NCBI RefSeq assembly: GCF_000744835.1 | Contig: NZ_JQMS01000001.1 | Coordinates: 620,001-684,000, forward strand | Direction: 5' to 3' | DNA length: 64,000 bases | DNA from: Flavobacterium sp. 83 | Lineage (GTDB): Bacteria > Bacteroidota > Bacteroidia > Flavobacteriales > Flavobacteriaceae | Part shown: positions 17,068-26,107 of the stretch, piece by piece | How the letters are laid out: each line of letters starts with the position of its first letter | Position numbering within the stretch: the first letter of the stretch is position 1 | The notes under the pieces: model-generated | Told to the model about the DNA's origin: nothing | The model's input: only the letters and a program-made list of their open reading frames with translations | Databases searched by the model: none | Program-made: the position numbers and the translations under genes

Positions 17068-18975
17068 TTAAATTTTGCCGTTTTTGATTTCTTCTACAAT
17101 TTCCGGATTCAACAATGTTGTGGTATCTCCAAAATTCGAATAATCACCTTCGGCTATTTTACGTAAAATTCTACGCATGATTTTTCCGGAACGGGTTTTT
17201 GGCAGGCCAGAGACAAACTGAATTTTATCGAGTTTTGCAATAGGTCCAATTTGGTTTGAAATTTGTTGATTGATTTCTGTTCTAAGATTTTCTCTGTCGC
17301 GGTATTCACCAGTTTCTTTTAGAATTACAAATCCATATAAGGCATTTCCTTTGATGTCATGAGGAAAACCTACAATGGCAGATTCTGCTACCGCAGGATG
17401 CTCATTAATGGCATCTTCAATAGGCGCAGTTCCTAAATTGTGTCCTGAAACAATTACGACGTCGTCCACACGACCTGTAATCCTATAATAGCCCACTTCA
17501 TCTCTCAAGGCTCCGTCGCCAGTGAAATATTTCCCTGGAAAAGTAGAAAAATAAGTGTCTTTATATCGTTGATGGTCTCCCCAAATGGTTCTGGCTATTC
17601 CAGGCCAAGGAAATTTAATACATAAACTCCCCGTAACTTGATTACCTTCAATTTCATTACGCTTTTCGTCCATAAGCACGGGCTGAATCCCAGGTAATGG
17701 TAAGGAAGCATACGTAGGTTTAGTTGGAGTCACAAAGGCAATAGGTGAAATCATAATCCCTCCTGTTTCGGTTTGCCACCACGTATCCACAACTGGGCAT
17801 CTTTTATCTCCAACATGGTCATTGTACCAATGCCAGGCTTCTTCATTGATGGGTTCCCCTACTGAACCAATCACTTTGAGGGATTGTAAAGGGAATTTTC
17901 GAACGAAATCTAAGCTCTCTTTTGCTAAAGCACGAATAGCAGTTGGAGCTGTATAGAATTGTGTTACTTTGTGTTTTTCGATTACTTCCCAAAAGCGACT
18001 AAAATCAGGATAAGAAGGAACACCTTCGAAAATAACGGTTGTTGCACCATTCAATAATGGGCCATAAAGAATATAAGAATGCCCGGTAATCCAACCAATA
18101 TCAGCGGTACACCAAAAAACATCATTTTCTTCATAATTGAATACATTCTTGAAAGTATAGGCGGTGTAAACCATATAACCTGCAGTAGTATGCACCATTC
18201 CTTTTGGTTTTCCAGTTGAACCAGAAGTGTAAAGGATAAATAAAGGGTCTTCGGCATCCATGATTTCAGCGACATTATTATCTGAAGCTTCGTCTAAAAG
18301 AGGCTGTAACCATTGGTCACGACCAGCTTTCATGTTTATTGAAGTATTGGTTCTTTTTACTACCAAAACATTAGAAACACCGGGACAGTTTGTCAATGAT
18401 TCATCAATGATTCCTTTTAAGTCAATGGTTTTGTTTCCGCGATAACCTCCATCTGAGGTGATAACCATTTTACAATCGCTATCATTAATTCTGGTAGCTA
18501 CTGCTGAAGCCGAAAATCCAGCAAAAACAACCGAATGGATTGCTCCAATTCTGGCACAAGCCAATGTTGTTATGGCAAGTTCAGGAATCATTGGTAAATA
18601 AATACAAACGCGATCTCCTTTTTTTATGCCTTGTTCCCGCAACACATTTGCCATTTTGCAAACACGTTGGTGCAATTCATTATAGGAAATATGCAATGCT
18701 TCTTCTTTTGGATCATTAGGCTCAAAAATAATTGCAGTTTTCTCCCCTTTTTTAGTAAGATGCCTATCAATACAGTTTTTAGTAATATTGACTTTGGCAC
18801 CAGTAAACCATTTAATTTCGGCTTCGGCCATATTAAAATCAACAACTTTATCCCATTGTTGATACCAAGTAAAGTTTTCAGCTGCAATTTTGTCCCAGAA
18901 TTTTCTGGGTTCACGGACTGATTTTTTATATTCTTTAAAGTATTCTTCTAAAGTATTAATTTTATAGCGACTCAT
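17068..18975 (-). CDS. acs: Acetyl-CoA synthetase
   Basis: A 635-residue AMP-forming enzyme converting acetate, ATP and CoA to acetyl-CoA. It has the ANL-superfamily P-loop (LYTSGSTGKPKGMVHT), the acyl-AMP motif (VDTWWQTETGG), the hinge region (YFTGDGALRDEVGYYRITGRVDD) and the C-terminal PKTRSGKIMRR, whose Lys is the known regulatory acetylation site. Length and order match bacterial Acs. It is the last gene of a leftward cluster with a PrpE-like paralogue 17 bp upstream and a two-component system beyond, which suggests carboxylate-responsive expression. Confidence 0.96.
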   Translation of the reverse strand: MSRYKINTLEEYFKEYKKSVREPRKFWDKIAAENFTWYQQWDKVVDFNMAEAEIKWFTGAKVNITKNCIDRHLTKKGEKTAIIFEPNDPKEEALHISYNELHQRVCKMANVLREQGIKKGDRVCIYLPMIPELAITTLACARIGAIHSVVFAGFSASAVATRINDSDCKMVITSDGGYRGNKTIDLKGIIDESLTNCPGVSNVLVVKRTNTSINMKAGRDQWLQPLLDEASDNNVAEIMDAEDPLFILYTSGSTGKPKGMVHTTAGYMVYTAYTFKNVFNYEENDVFWCTADIGWITGHSYILYGPLLNGATTVIFEGVPSYPDFSRFWEVIEKHKVTQFYTAPTAIRALAKESLDFVRKFPLQSLKVIGSVGEPINEEAWHWYNDHVGDKRCPVVDTWWQTETGGIMISPIAFVTPTKPTYASLPLPGIQPVLMDEKRNEIEGNQVTGSLCIKFPWPGIARTIWGDHQRYKDTYFSTFPGKYFTGDGALRDEVGYYRITGRVDDVVIVSGHNLGTAPIEDAINEHPAVAESAIVGFPHDIKGNALYGFVILKETGEYRDRENLRTEINQQISNQIGPIAKLDKIQFVSGLPKTRSGKIMRRILRKIAEGDYSNFGDTTTLLNPEIVEEIKNGKI

Positions 18976-18992
18976 GTTTTAGATTAATTTAG

Positions 18993-20900
18993 TTATTCTT
19001 GTTTTTTATTATAAATTCCAATTTCATATTTTTTTAATACGGTATCAATTTCACCAACGATATTTTCATCATCAATTGTTGATGGGATTTGATAGTCATC
19101 CCCATCTGCAATGCTGCGCATTAATTTTCGAAGGATTTTTCCCGAACGGGTTTTAGGTAGGCGTTCCACAAGTACTACATTTCTCAAAGAAGCTACTGCG
19201 CCAATTTTTTGACGCACTAATTTTATTACTTCTTGTTCCAATTGAAAATGCTCTATTTCTTCATTTAATTTGGTTACAACCAAAGCCAAAGGAATTTGCC
19301 CTTTCAAAGCGTCATTTATTCCAATAACGGCGCACTCTGCAACGGAAGAATGCGAAGCAACTATTTCCTCCATTTCGGCTGTTGAAAGGCGATGTCCTGC
19401 AACATTGATTACATCATCCACTCTTCCAGTGATAAAAATGTAATCTTCATCATCTTTAAATCCGCCATCCCCAGAGAAATAATAGCCTGGGAATTTATCC
19501 AAATACCCGGCTTTGAATCTAGGATTATCATTCCATAAATCAAGTAAAGTACCCGGAGGTAAAGGTAATTTAAGTACTACAAACCCTTCTTCATTAGGAC
19601 CTAATTCGGTTCCGTCTTCGCCAAAAATTTTGATGTCATAACCACAAACTGCTTTCCCTACGGAACCAGGTTTTATAGGCAATTGTTCAACGCCCATCAT
19701 ATTAGCAATCATTGGCCAGCCTGATTCTGTTTGCCACCAATGGTCAATTGCGGGAACAGGAATGTGTTCGGAATACCATTCTAATGTAGCAACATCACAA
19801 CGTTCTCCAGCAAGAAATTGAGTTTTCAACGAACTCAAATCGTATTGCTTTATGAAATCACCGTTAGGGTCCTCTTTTTTGATTGCACGAATAGCTGTTG
19901 GAGCCGTGAACATGGCATTGACTTTGTGCTCGGCAATTATTCTCCAAAATGTACTTGCATCTGGAGTTCTGATTGGTTTTCCTTCAAAAACAATGGTCGC
20001 ATTTCTATTAATTAAAGGGCCATAAACGATAAAACTGTGTCCAACTACCCAACCCACATCCGATGCAGCCCAAAAAACTTCATCTGGTTTTACATTATAG
20101 ATATGTGTCATGGAGAATTTTAGCGCTACGGCACAACCGCCGGTATCTCTCACAACTCCTTTTGGTTTTCCTGTAGTTCCTGATGTGTAAAGAATGTACA
20201 AAGGATGGGTTGTATTTACCGGAACACAAGCAGTTTCTTCGGAGCCGTAAACTAAGGCATCATAATCAACATCATATTTTTTAAACGGAACTCTCGCGCC
20301 TAATTTTCTATTGAAAACAATTACTTTCTTTGGTCTGTGTGAAGCTAGTTCAATTGCTTCATCCACTAATGGTTTGTATGCGATTAAGCGATCAATTTCG
20401 ATTCCTGAAGAAGCAGTTATAATCACTCGGGGTTTGCAATCGTCAATTCTAATAGCCAATTCATGCGGTGCAAAACCACCAAAAACTACCGAATGTGTTA
20501 CTCCAATTCTTGCGCAAGCTAACATTGCAAAGGCAGCTTGAGGAATCATTGGCATGTATATAACGGCATTGTCGCCTTTTTTCAAACCTAATGATTGCAT
20601 GCCTCCTGCGAGCTTTGCCACTTCAATTTTTACTTCCGAAAAAGTATATTTTTTTACAGTTTGTGTTACAGGGGAATCATAAATAAGAGCAACTTGGTCT
20701 CCAAAACCATCTTGAATGTGCTTGTCTAATGCTAAATAACAAACATTCAATTCTCCATCTTTGTACCAAAGCGGATATTCATTTTCGCCTTTCGACAAAA
20801 TAGTTTCCGGTTTATTGTACCACTCGATTGCGTTTGCCTGATCAGCCCAAAATTCTTCTGGATGCTGGATGCTTTTAGTATAAAAATCTTTGTAATTCAT
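18993..20900 (-). CDS. prpE: Propionate-CoA ligase-like acyl-CoA synthetase
   Basis: A 635-residue AMP-forming ligase, paralogous to the adjacent Acs but of the PrpE/ACSS3 branch (N-terminus MNYKDFYTKSIQHPEEFWAD; P-loop YTSGTTGKPKGVVRDTGG; DHWWQTESGWP; YYFSGDGGFKDDEDYIFITG; PKTRSGKILRK). The likely substrate is propionate or another short acyl acid; the binding-pocket residues were not analysed, so acetate or acetoacetate are alternatives. It lies between acs and the response-regulator gene (18 bp gap) in one apparent operon. Confidence 0.85.
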   Translation of the reverse strand: MNYKDFYTKSIQHPEEFWADQANAIEWYNKPETILSKGENEYPLWYKDGELNVCYLALDKHIQDGFGDQVALIYDSPVTQTVKKYTFSEVKIEVAKLAGGMQSLGLKKGDNAVIYMPMIPQAAFAMLACARIGVTHSVVFGGFAPHELAIRIDDCKPRVIITASSGIEIDRLIAYKPLVDEAIELASHRPKKVIVFNRKLGARVPFKKYDVDYDALVYGSEETACVPVNTTHPLYILYTSGTTGKPKGVVRDTGGCAVALKFSMTHIYNVKPDEVFWAASDVGWVVGHSFIVYGPLINRNATIVFEGKPIRTPDASTFWRIIAEHKVNAMFTAPTAIRAIKKEDPNGDFIKQYDLSSLKTQFLAGERCDVATLEWYSEHIPVPAIDHWWQTESGWPMIANMMGVEQLPIKPGSVGKAVCGYDIKIFGEDGTELGPNEEGFVVLKLPLPPGTLLDLWNDNPRFKAGYLDKFPGYYFSGDGGFKDDEDYIFITGRVDDVINVAGHRLSTAEMEEIVASHSSVAECAVIGINDALKGQIPLALVVTKLNEEIEHFQLEQEVIKLVRQKIGAVASLRNVVLVERLPKTRSGKILRKLMRSIADGDDYQIPSTIDDENIVGEIDTVLKKYEIGIYNKKQE

Positions 20901-20918
20901 GATATTGGAAATTCTAAA

Positions 20919-21281
20919 TTATTGAATTAAATCCTGCACTTGTTCTACTAATTTTTTTAAGGAAAAGGGTTTGACGACATAGAGATTTGCACCTAATGAA
21001 AGGCCTTTTTCAATGTCTTTTTCTTTATTTTTTGCCGTTAGGAAAATGACCTTGCAATGTTTCAGTCGTTCGTCTTTTTTAATTTGTTCCAATGTAGCGT
21101 AGCCGTCAACCATTGGCATCATTACATCCAGAATGATTACATCAGGAAGTTGATTTTTCAAAATCTCTAAAGCTTCCTGTCCGTCGCGTGCAATGAAAAC
21201 TTCAAAATTGTTCTTTTTGAATGTGTATTCGAGCGACATTACAATATTTGGTTCGTCATCTACAATTAAAATTTTTTTCAT
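20919..21281 (-). CDS. Single-domain response regulator
   Basis: A 120-residue CheY-like receiver with no output domain. The acidic pocket (VDDEPN), phosphoacceptor Asp in ILDVMMP (about residue 52), the Thr of FLTAK and the Lys of VVKPFS are all present. It begins 3 bp after the stop of the symporter-kinase gene, so it is almost certainly its partner. Lacking a DNA-binding domain, it must act through protein contacts or another regulator. Confidence 0.93.
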   Translation of the reverse strand: MKKILIVDDEPNIVMSLEYTFKKNNFEVFIARDGQEALEILKNQLPDVIILDVMMPMVDGYATLEQIKKDERLKHCKVIFLTAKNKEKDIEKGLSLGANLYVVKPFSLKKLVEQVQDLIQ

Positions 21282-21284
21282 TTT

Positions 21285-23990
21285 TTAATAATTTTCAGTA
21301 GTATTATAATTGGGCAGCGTAAAAATAAATGTAGCTCCATTTCCTTCAGTACTTTCAGCCCAAATTTTTCCTTTATGGTGCTCTATAATCTGTTTACAAA
21401 TGGCTAGCCCTAATCCACTGCCAATTGGTTTTTTTACATTTTGATTTCTTGATTGATAAAATTTATCAAAAATGGCTTCAAAATCTTCATCTTTAATTCC
21501 TTTGCCATTATTATGGATGCTGACTTCAACAACTTCTTTTTTCTCTGTTATTTTGATGCTAATTTTTCCATCAGTTTCTGAACTGAACTTAATAGCGTTT
21601 GATAACAAATTATAAATGACCTGAATGATTCGTTCTTCATCATAAAAGGCTTTTATTTCTTTAGAGGCTTCATTGAACTCAATGCTTATTTTTTTGTTTT
21701 TAATCAATTGATTCACTGAAAGCATTGTTTTTTCAACGGTTTTAGAAATGTTATTTTTCGAAAGATAAATTTTTTGTTTTCCCGTTTCGAATTTTTCTAA
21801 ATCCAGAATCTTGTCTATCAAACGATTCAAACGATCCGATTCGGAAATGATGTTTAGCAAGAACTGTTTTCTCAATTCCTCTGGAATATCGTCATCGTCA
21901 TGAAGGATTTCGCTTGCTGCGCGAATCGCGGTTATTGGAGTTCGTAACTCATGGGTTACCGTGTCCAGAAATTCGTCTTTTTGAATGTCTTTATTGACCA
22001 ATTCCTGATTGGCATTTTTCAGTTGAATGGATATTTTTTTTAATTCATTGGAAGTATCCGTTAATTTCTTGTTGATAATTATGTTCTCCTTGGATTCTTC
22101 GAGAATTCGCAATACTTCAGTCAGGCTAATTTTATCTTCTTTTACAACACTTGATATTAATATTTTGGCGGAAGCCGTACCAATATGTCCTGTCAATAAA
22201 TTCTCCGCAAACTTTATAAACCGTGCATCGGCGGTGGTGATGTTTTTATCAATATTGTATTTTAAATTGAAAATGGTCATGGCTCTTTTTGTTCTTTCTT
22301 CTCCCAAAAATCGCTGTAAAACTTTTTGAATATCAGAAATATAGGCCGTTCCTTTCCATACAAATGCATCTTCATGATTGGTGATGTATTTGTCAATATC
22401 CACAAACATCTCGGCATAATTACGTTCCCTGTAATTCCCTTTGAAACTTACAGAAATAGCGGCATAACAGATAACATTAAAAAACAAACTCCAAAAAACA
22501 GCGTGGGGAATAGGTTCTAGATAATCCAATCCAAAAAGTTGAAACGGTTTCAACAATGCAATTCCCCATGGGCCTTCCTGAATAAAGAGGCTCGACGATT
22601 TTGTGATTCCAATGGCGTAGGGAATTAATAAAGTGTAAAAACAAATCAAAAAACCAACAATAATTCCTGTTATAGCTCCTTTTTTCGAACCTCTTCTCCA
22701 GAATAATGCTCCAAAAAACGAAGGTGCTAATTGTCCGATAACTACAAAAGAAACCAAGCCGATGGAAACCAAAGAGTAATCTAAAATGAAAATTCTATAG
22801 ATGGCATACGCCAAAATGATGAGCGAAAAAATGCCTATTTTTCTACTGTTCACGATTCGTTTGCTGTTCTTTTCTTGAGAAGAATTCTCGAGGGAACCAA
22901 TGAAACCGTAAGGAATCAACAGGTTATTACTTAGCATGGTTGCCAATGCAATAGACGAAACAATAATCATGGATATGGCAGCCGAAAATCCGCCGAGAAA
23001 TACTAAAACGGTCAAGAAATTATTGTTGAAAAATTGAGGGATCAACAAGGAATAGGTGTCAGAATTGAGTCCTTTTCCCTGAAAAAGGATATTTCCTCCC
23101 CAAGCAATTGGGAAAACAAAAATATTGAATAGCAATAAATACAATGGAAAAAGCCATATCGCTGTTCGAATATGAGTTTCTTTATTATTTTCAACAATTG
23201 CGGTATGAAACTGTCTTGGTAATAAAAAAATGGCAAACATGGATAGTAGGCAAAGGAAAAACCAATTTATTCCATTTGTTAAGTCACCGATCGAATTCTT
23301 TTTTTCGAAATTTTCAAGGACAGCAGCTTTGGCGTAAATGTCTCCGAAACCATCGTAAACAAAATAGGTTACATAAATCCCGATAATTAAAAAGAAAACT
23401 AATTTCAGGATAGATTCCATTGCGACTGCCGTAACGATTCCGCGTCTTTTCTCGGAAGCGTCTACGTATTTTGTTCCGTAATACGAGGCAAATAAAGCGA
23501 GCGCCAGACAAACATAAGTAGTAGTGTCCGTAAAAATATTATTACTTGATTGCGTTTTTGTAACAATATGAAAAGTGTCTGAAATTGATTTTAACTGTAA
23601 AGAAATATAGGGAACAATGCCAAAAACACAAATCATAGTAACCAATGCACCAAGAAATCTGCTGTTTCCGTATCGTAAAGAAATAAAATCCGCAATACTA
23701 GAGATTTTATTTACTCTCGAAATTCGGATAATTCTCTTGAGGATAACCATCCAGGTGGGGATAATTATTATTGGACCTAAGTAAATAGGCAAGTAGCTTA
23801 AACCAGATTCTGCTGCAACACCAATGCTTCCATAATAGGTCCATGCGGTGCAATAAACCGCTAAGGAAAAAGAATAGATGTAGGGATTGTTTGTCCATTT
23901 TGAATGGCTTCTTTTTTCGGCCCAATAGGCAATGAAAAAAAGAATGGATACGTAAAGTGCTAAAATCAATAAAAGTCCTATGCTACTCAT
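21285..23990 (-). CDS. Na+/solute symporter-histidine kinase fusion (CbrA-like)
   Basis: A 901-residue hybrid membrane protein. Residues 1 to about 480 form a sodium:solute symporter (SSSF) domain with about 13 membrane segments. A linker and coiled-coil region (about 540-660) leads to HisKA (VTHELRTPITAIRAA, phospho-His about residue 675) and HATPase (NLLSNAIKFSS; DKFYQSRN; GSGLGLAICKQII). It probably senses or carries a small carboxylate and signals to the adjacent receiver protein. Its start overlaps the small upstream membrane-protein gene by 8 bp. CbrA of pseudomonads is the known architecture; the ligand here is inferred from the acs/prpE neighbourhood. Confidence 0.93.
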   Translation of the reverse strand: MSSIGLLLILALYVSILFFIAYWAEKRSHSKWTNNPYIYSFSLAVYCTAWTYYGSIGVAAESGLSYLPIYLGPIIIIPTWMVILKRIIRISRVNKISSIADFISLRYGNSRFLGALVTMICVFGIVPYISLQLKSISDTFHIVTKTQSSNNIFTDTTTYVCLALALFASYYGTKYVDASEKRRGIVTAVAMESILKLVFFLIIGIYVTYFVYDGFGDIYAKAAVLENFEKKNSIGDLTNGINWFFLCLLSMFAIFLLPRQFHTAIVENNKETHIRTAIWLFPLYLLLFNIFVFPIAWGGNILFQGKGLNSDTYSLLIPQFFNNNFLTVLVFLGGFSAAISMIIVSSIALATMLSNNLLIPYGFIGSLENSSQEKNSKRIVNSRKIGIFSLIILAYAIYRIFILDYSLVSIGLVSFVVIGQLAPSFFGALFWRRGSKKGAITGIIVGFLICFYTLLIPYAIGITKSSSLFIQEGPWGIALLKPFQLFGLDYLEPIPHAVFWSLFFNVICYAAISVSFKGNYRERNYAEMFVDIDKYITNHEDAFVWKGTAYISDIQKVLQRFLGEERTKRAMTIFNLKYNIDKNITTADARFIKFAENLLTGHIGTASAKILISSVVKEDKISLTEVLRILEESKENIIINKKLTDTSNELKKISIQLKNANQELVNKDIQKDEFLDTVTHELRTPITAIRAASEILHDDDDIPEELRKQFLLNIISESDRLNRLIDKILDLEKFETGKQKIYLSKNNISKTVEKTMLSVNQLIKNKKISIEFNEASKEIKAFYDEERIIQVIYNLLSNAIKFSSETDGKISIKITEKKEVVEVSIHNNGKGIKDEDFEAIFDKFYQSRNQNVKKPIGSGLGLAICKQIIEHHKGKIWAESTEGNGATFIFTLPNYNTTENY

Positions 23991-24177
23991 AATATCTTTT
24001 TATGATTAGGTAGGTGATGGCAATTGAAAATAACCATGCCGAAAAAATATAGATATACACGATTGGGAAACCAAAAAGCGGTTTAGAACTGTCAAATAAA
24101 AGCAAAAGTGGTATGTTCAACGCTAATAGCATTAGCATTGAAAGTATAACTAACTTTTGTTCGTGTCTTTTTTTCAT
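23983..24177 (-). CDS. Small two-helix membrane protein
   Basis: A 64-residue protein with two hydrophobic segments (about 10-27 and 36-56) and a basic C-terminus (IKRYYE). It overlaps the symporter-kinase start by 8 bp, which strongly suggests translational coupling and a shared function. Small two-helix proteins accompany several sodium:solute symporters, so it may be an accessory subunit. No named family is recognised with certainty. Confidence 0.75.
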   Translation of the reverse strand: MKKRHEQKLVILSMLMLLALNIPLLLLFDSSKPLFGFPIVYIYIFSAWLFSIAITYLIIKRYYE

Positions 24178-24255
24178 TCGAAATAATATTTACTTTTCTG
24201 CGGAAAATAGTACCGTCATTCTTACTGGCGATTTTATTATAATGAAAATAAGCAA

Positions 24256-24277
24256 TCTCTACAGATTAATGTAGAGA
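24256..24277 (-). terminator. Hairpin in the gap between two small membrane-protein genes
   Basis: TCTCTAC and GTAGAGA form a 7-bp stem with an 8-base loop in the 126-bp gap below the DUF6814-like gene. No strong T-run follows on the minus strand, so it may be partial termination or mRNA processing. Confidence 0.35.
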
Positions 24278-24303
24278 CTGCATATTAGAAATTTATTTAA
24301 TAA

Positions 24304-24528
24304 TTATTTTTTTTCATCGTAATCACCCATTAAGGAAAAATAGCCAAAGGTACCTAGCCCTAAAACAATTAATGGTGTTAGTATAAATAAGATGATAATT
24401 CCAAATACTAAATCCTCTTGTTTACCGGACATGAATTTTGGCAATCCAAAGGTAAAGATGCAAAAATAGGCAGCTGCAATTGCTAATGCGATCCAAACTA
24501 ATCCTAAAACTCTTTTTATCTGATTCAT
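24304..24528 (-). CDS. DUF6814-like small membrane protein
   Basis: A 74-residue protein with two hydrophobic segments (about 8-28 and 40-65) and an acidic tail (DYDEKK). It starts 10 bp after the stop of the MFS carrier gene, so it is co-transcribed with it. Small proteins of this look accompany MHS-type carriers in Flavobacteriia; the DUF assignment is from memory and the function is unknown. Confidence 0.7.
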   Translation of the reverse strand: MNQIKRVLGLVWIALAIAAAYFCIFTFGLPKFMSGKQEDLVFGIIILFILTPLIVLGLGTFGYFSLMGDYDEKK

Positions 24529-24538
24529 AGCTATTTTT

Positions 24539-26074
24539 TTAAATGTGAGCGTTTTTATCTTTATTTTTAATGTAAATCATTCCTACTACAAAACAGACAG
24601 AGGCAATAACAATTGGATACCAAAGTCCTTCCAGATAAAACTCAGCGTCTCCGGCATCTTTACCATGCGTTACAAAATAAGTGGATATGGCAGGGAGCAA
24701 TCCTCCAAAAATTCCATTTCCTACGTGATAAGGCAATGACATGGATGTGTATCTGATTTTTGCGGGGAACATCTCTACTAAGAATGCTGCAATAGGACCG
24801 TAAACCATAGTTACAAACAGTACTTGTATAAATATCAAAAAGATTAAAGTCCACTTGTCATTCCAATTAATATTGATAGTTGTTTTGGTTTCAATTTTTG
24901 GTTTTCCGTCAACTATCTTTGCTTTTCCATTCTCTAAAGATACCGTTTTTACTTCAAGAAATGTGGTTCCGTCAGAGTACTCTTTATTAGTGGTATAAAT
25001 GGAATCCATAGTTTGTTTCTTGTTCTCTTTCAGTTCAGAAACTACTTTTGTATTAGCAACAATTTCAGTTTTATTTTTTACAGAAGTGGTTTCATACATT
25101 TGTTTGTAAATAGGTCTGTATAATAAAATGGCCAATAACATTCCGCCCATCATAATATATTTTCTACCTACTTTATCACTTAGCCAACCAAATACTATGA
25201 AAAATGGTGTTCCTAGAATTAATGCAATTCCTAATAAAGTGTCCACTTGAGAAGAATCAATAGACATAACCGTTTTCATGAAACTCATGGCGTAAAATTG
25301 CCCGGTGTACCAAACAACCCCTTGTCCCATGGTAGCTCCAAATAAAGCCAATAAAACAAATTTTAAATTGTAACGATTTCCGAAACTTTCTTTTAAAGGA
25401 TTGGAACTCGTTTTTCCTTCAGATTTAGCTTTAGCAAAAACCGGAGATTCATCCATGTTTTTTCGAATCAAATACGAAACTCCAACCATGATGATAGAAA
25501 CCCAGAACGGAACTCTCCATCCCCATTCGTCAAACTGTTCCGGTGTCAAGACGTTTCTTGTAGCCAAAATGACCATCAATGAAATAAACAAACCAACCGT
25601 TGCGGTAGTTTGAATCCATGAAGTCCAATATCCGCGTTGTCCTACTGGTGCATGTTCAGCCACATAAGTTGCGGCTCCGCCATATTCACCACCAAGAGCA
25701 AGACCCTGAAGCATTCTCAATACTAATACTAATAAAGGCGCCATGAATCCAATAGTTTCATAACTAGGAATACAACCTATTAGGAATGTAGCTCCCCCCA
25801 TTAAAAGTAGGGTAACCATGAACGTATATTTTCTTCCAATTAAATCTCCTAATCTTCCGAAGAAAAGTGCTCCGAATGGACGAACTACAAAACCAACTGC
25901 AAAAGTGGCTAGTGTTGCCAAAAAGGCTGCTGTTGGATTATCGGCAGGGAAAAATTTAGTTGAAATTACAACGGCTAAACTTCCAAAAATGTAGAAATCA
26001 TACCATTCAATCATTGTTCCCATGGAGGATGCGGAAATGACTTTCCAAATTCCTTTTGTTGATTTTTCTTTCAT
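24539..26074 (-). CDS. MFS metabolite:H+ symporter (MHS family) with a large internal insert
   Basis: A 511-residue inner-membrane carrier with twelve predicted helices. MHS-family motifs are clear: GTMIEWYDFYIFGSLA near the N-terminus, RPFGALFFGRLGDLIGRKY, and LRMLQGLALGGEYGGA. A hydrophilic stretch of about 80 residues (about 330-410, rich in Lys, Thr and Glu) interrupts the second half; ordinary members are about 430 residues. Relatives move carboxylates or betaines. With acs and prpE downstream and a porin upstream, uptake of acetate, propionate or a related acid is inferred. Confidence 0.88.
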   Translation of the reverse strand: MKEKSTKGIWKVISASSMGTMIEWYDFYIFGSLAVVISTKFFPADNPTAAFLATLATFAVGFVVRPFGALFFGRLGDLIGRKYTFMVTLLLMGGATFLIGCIPSYETIGFMAPLLVLVLRMLQGLALGGEYGGAATYVAEHAPVGQRGYWTSWIQTTATVGLFISLMVILATRNVLTPEQFDEWGWRVPFWVSIIMVGVSYLIRKNMDESPVFAKAKSEGKTSSNPLKESFGNRYNLKFVLLALFGATMGQGVVWYTGQFYAMSFMKTVMSIDSSQVDTLLGIALILGTPFFIVFGWLSDKVGRKYIMMGGMLLAILLYRPIYKQMYETTSVKNKTEIVANTKVVSELKENKKQTMDSIYTTNKEYSDGTTFLEVKTVSLENGKAKIVDGKPKIETKTTININWNDKWTLIFLIFIQVLFVTMVYGPIAAFLVEMFPAKIRYTSMSLPYHVGNGIFGGLLPAISTYFVTHGKDAGDAEFYLEGLWYPIVIASVCFVVGMIYIKNKDKNAHI

Positions 26075-26107
26075 AAAATTGATATTATAGTGGTTTGGTT
26101 AATTATT

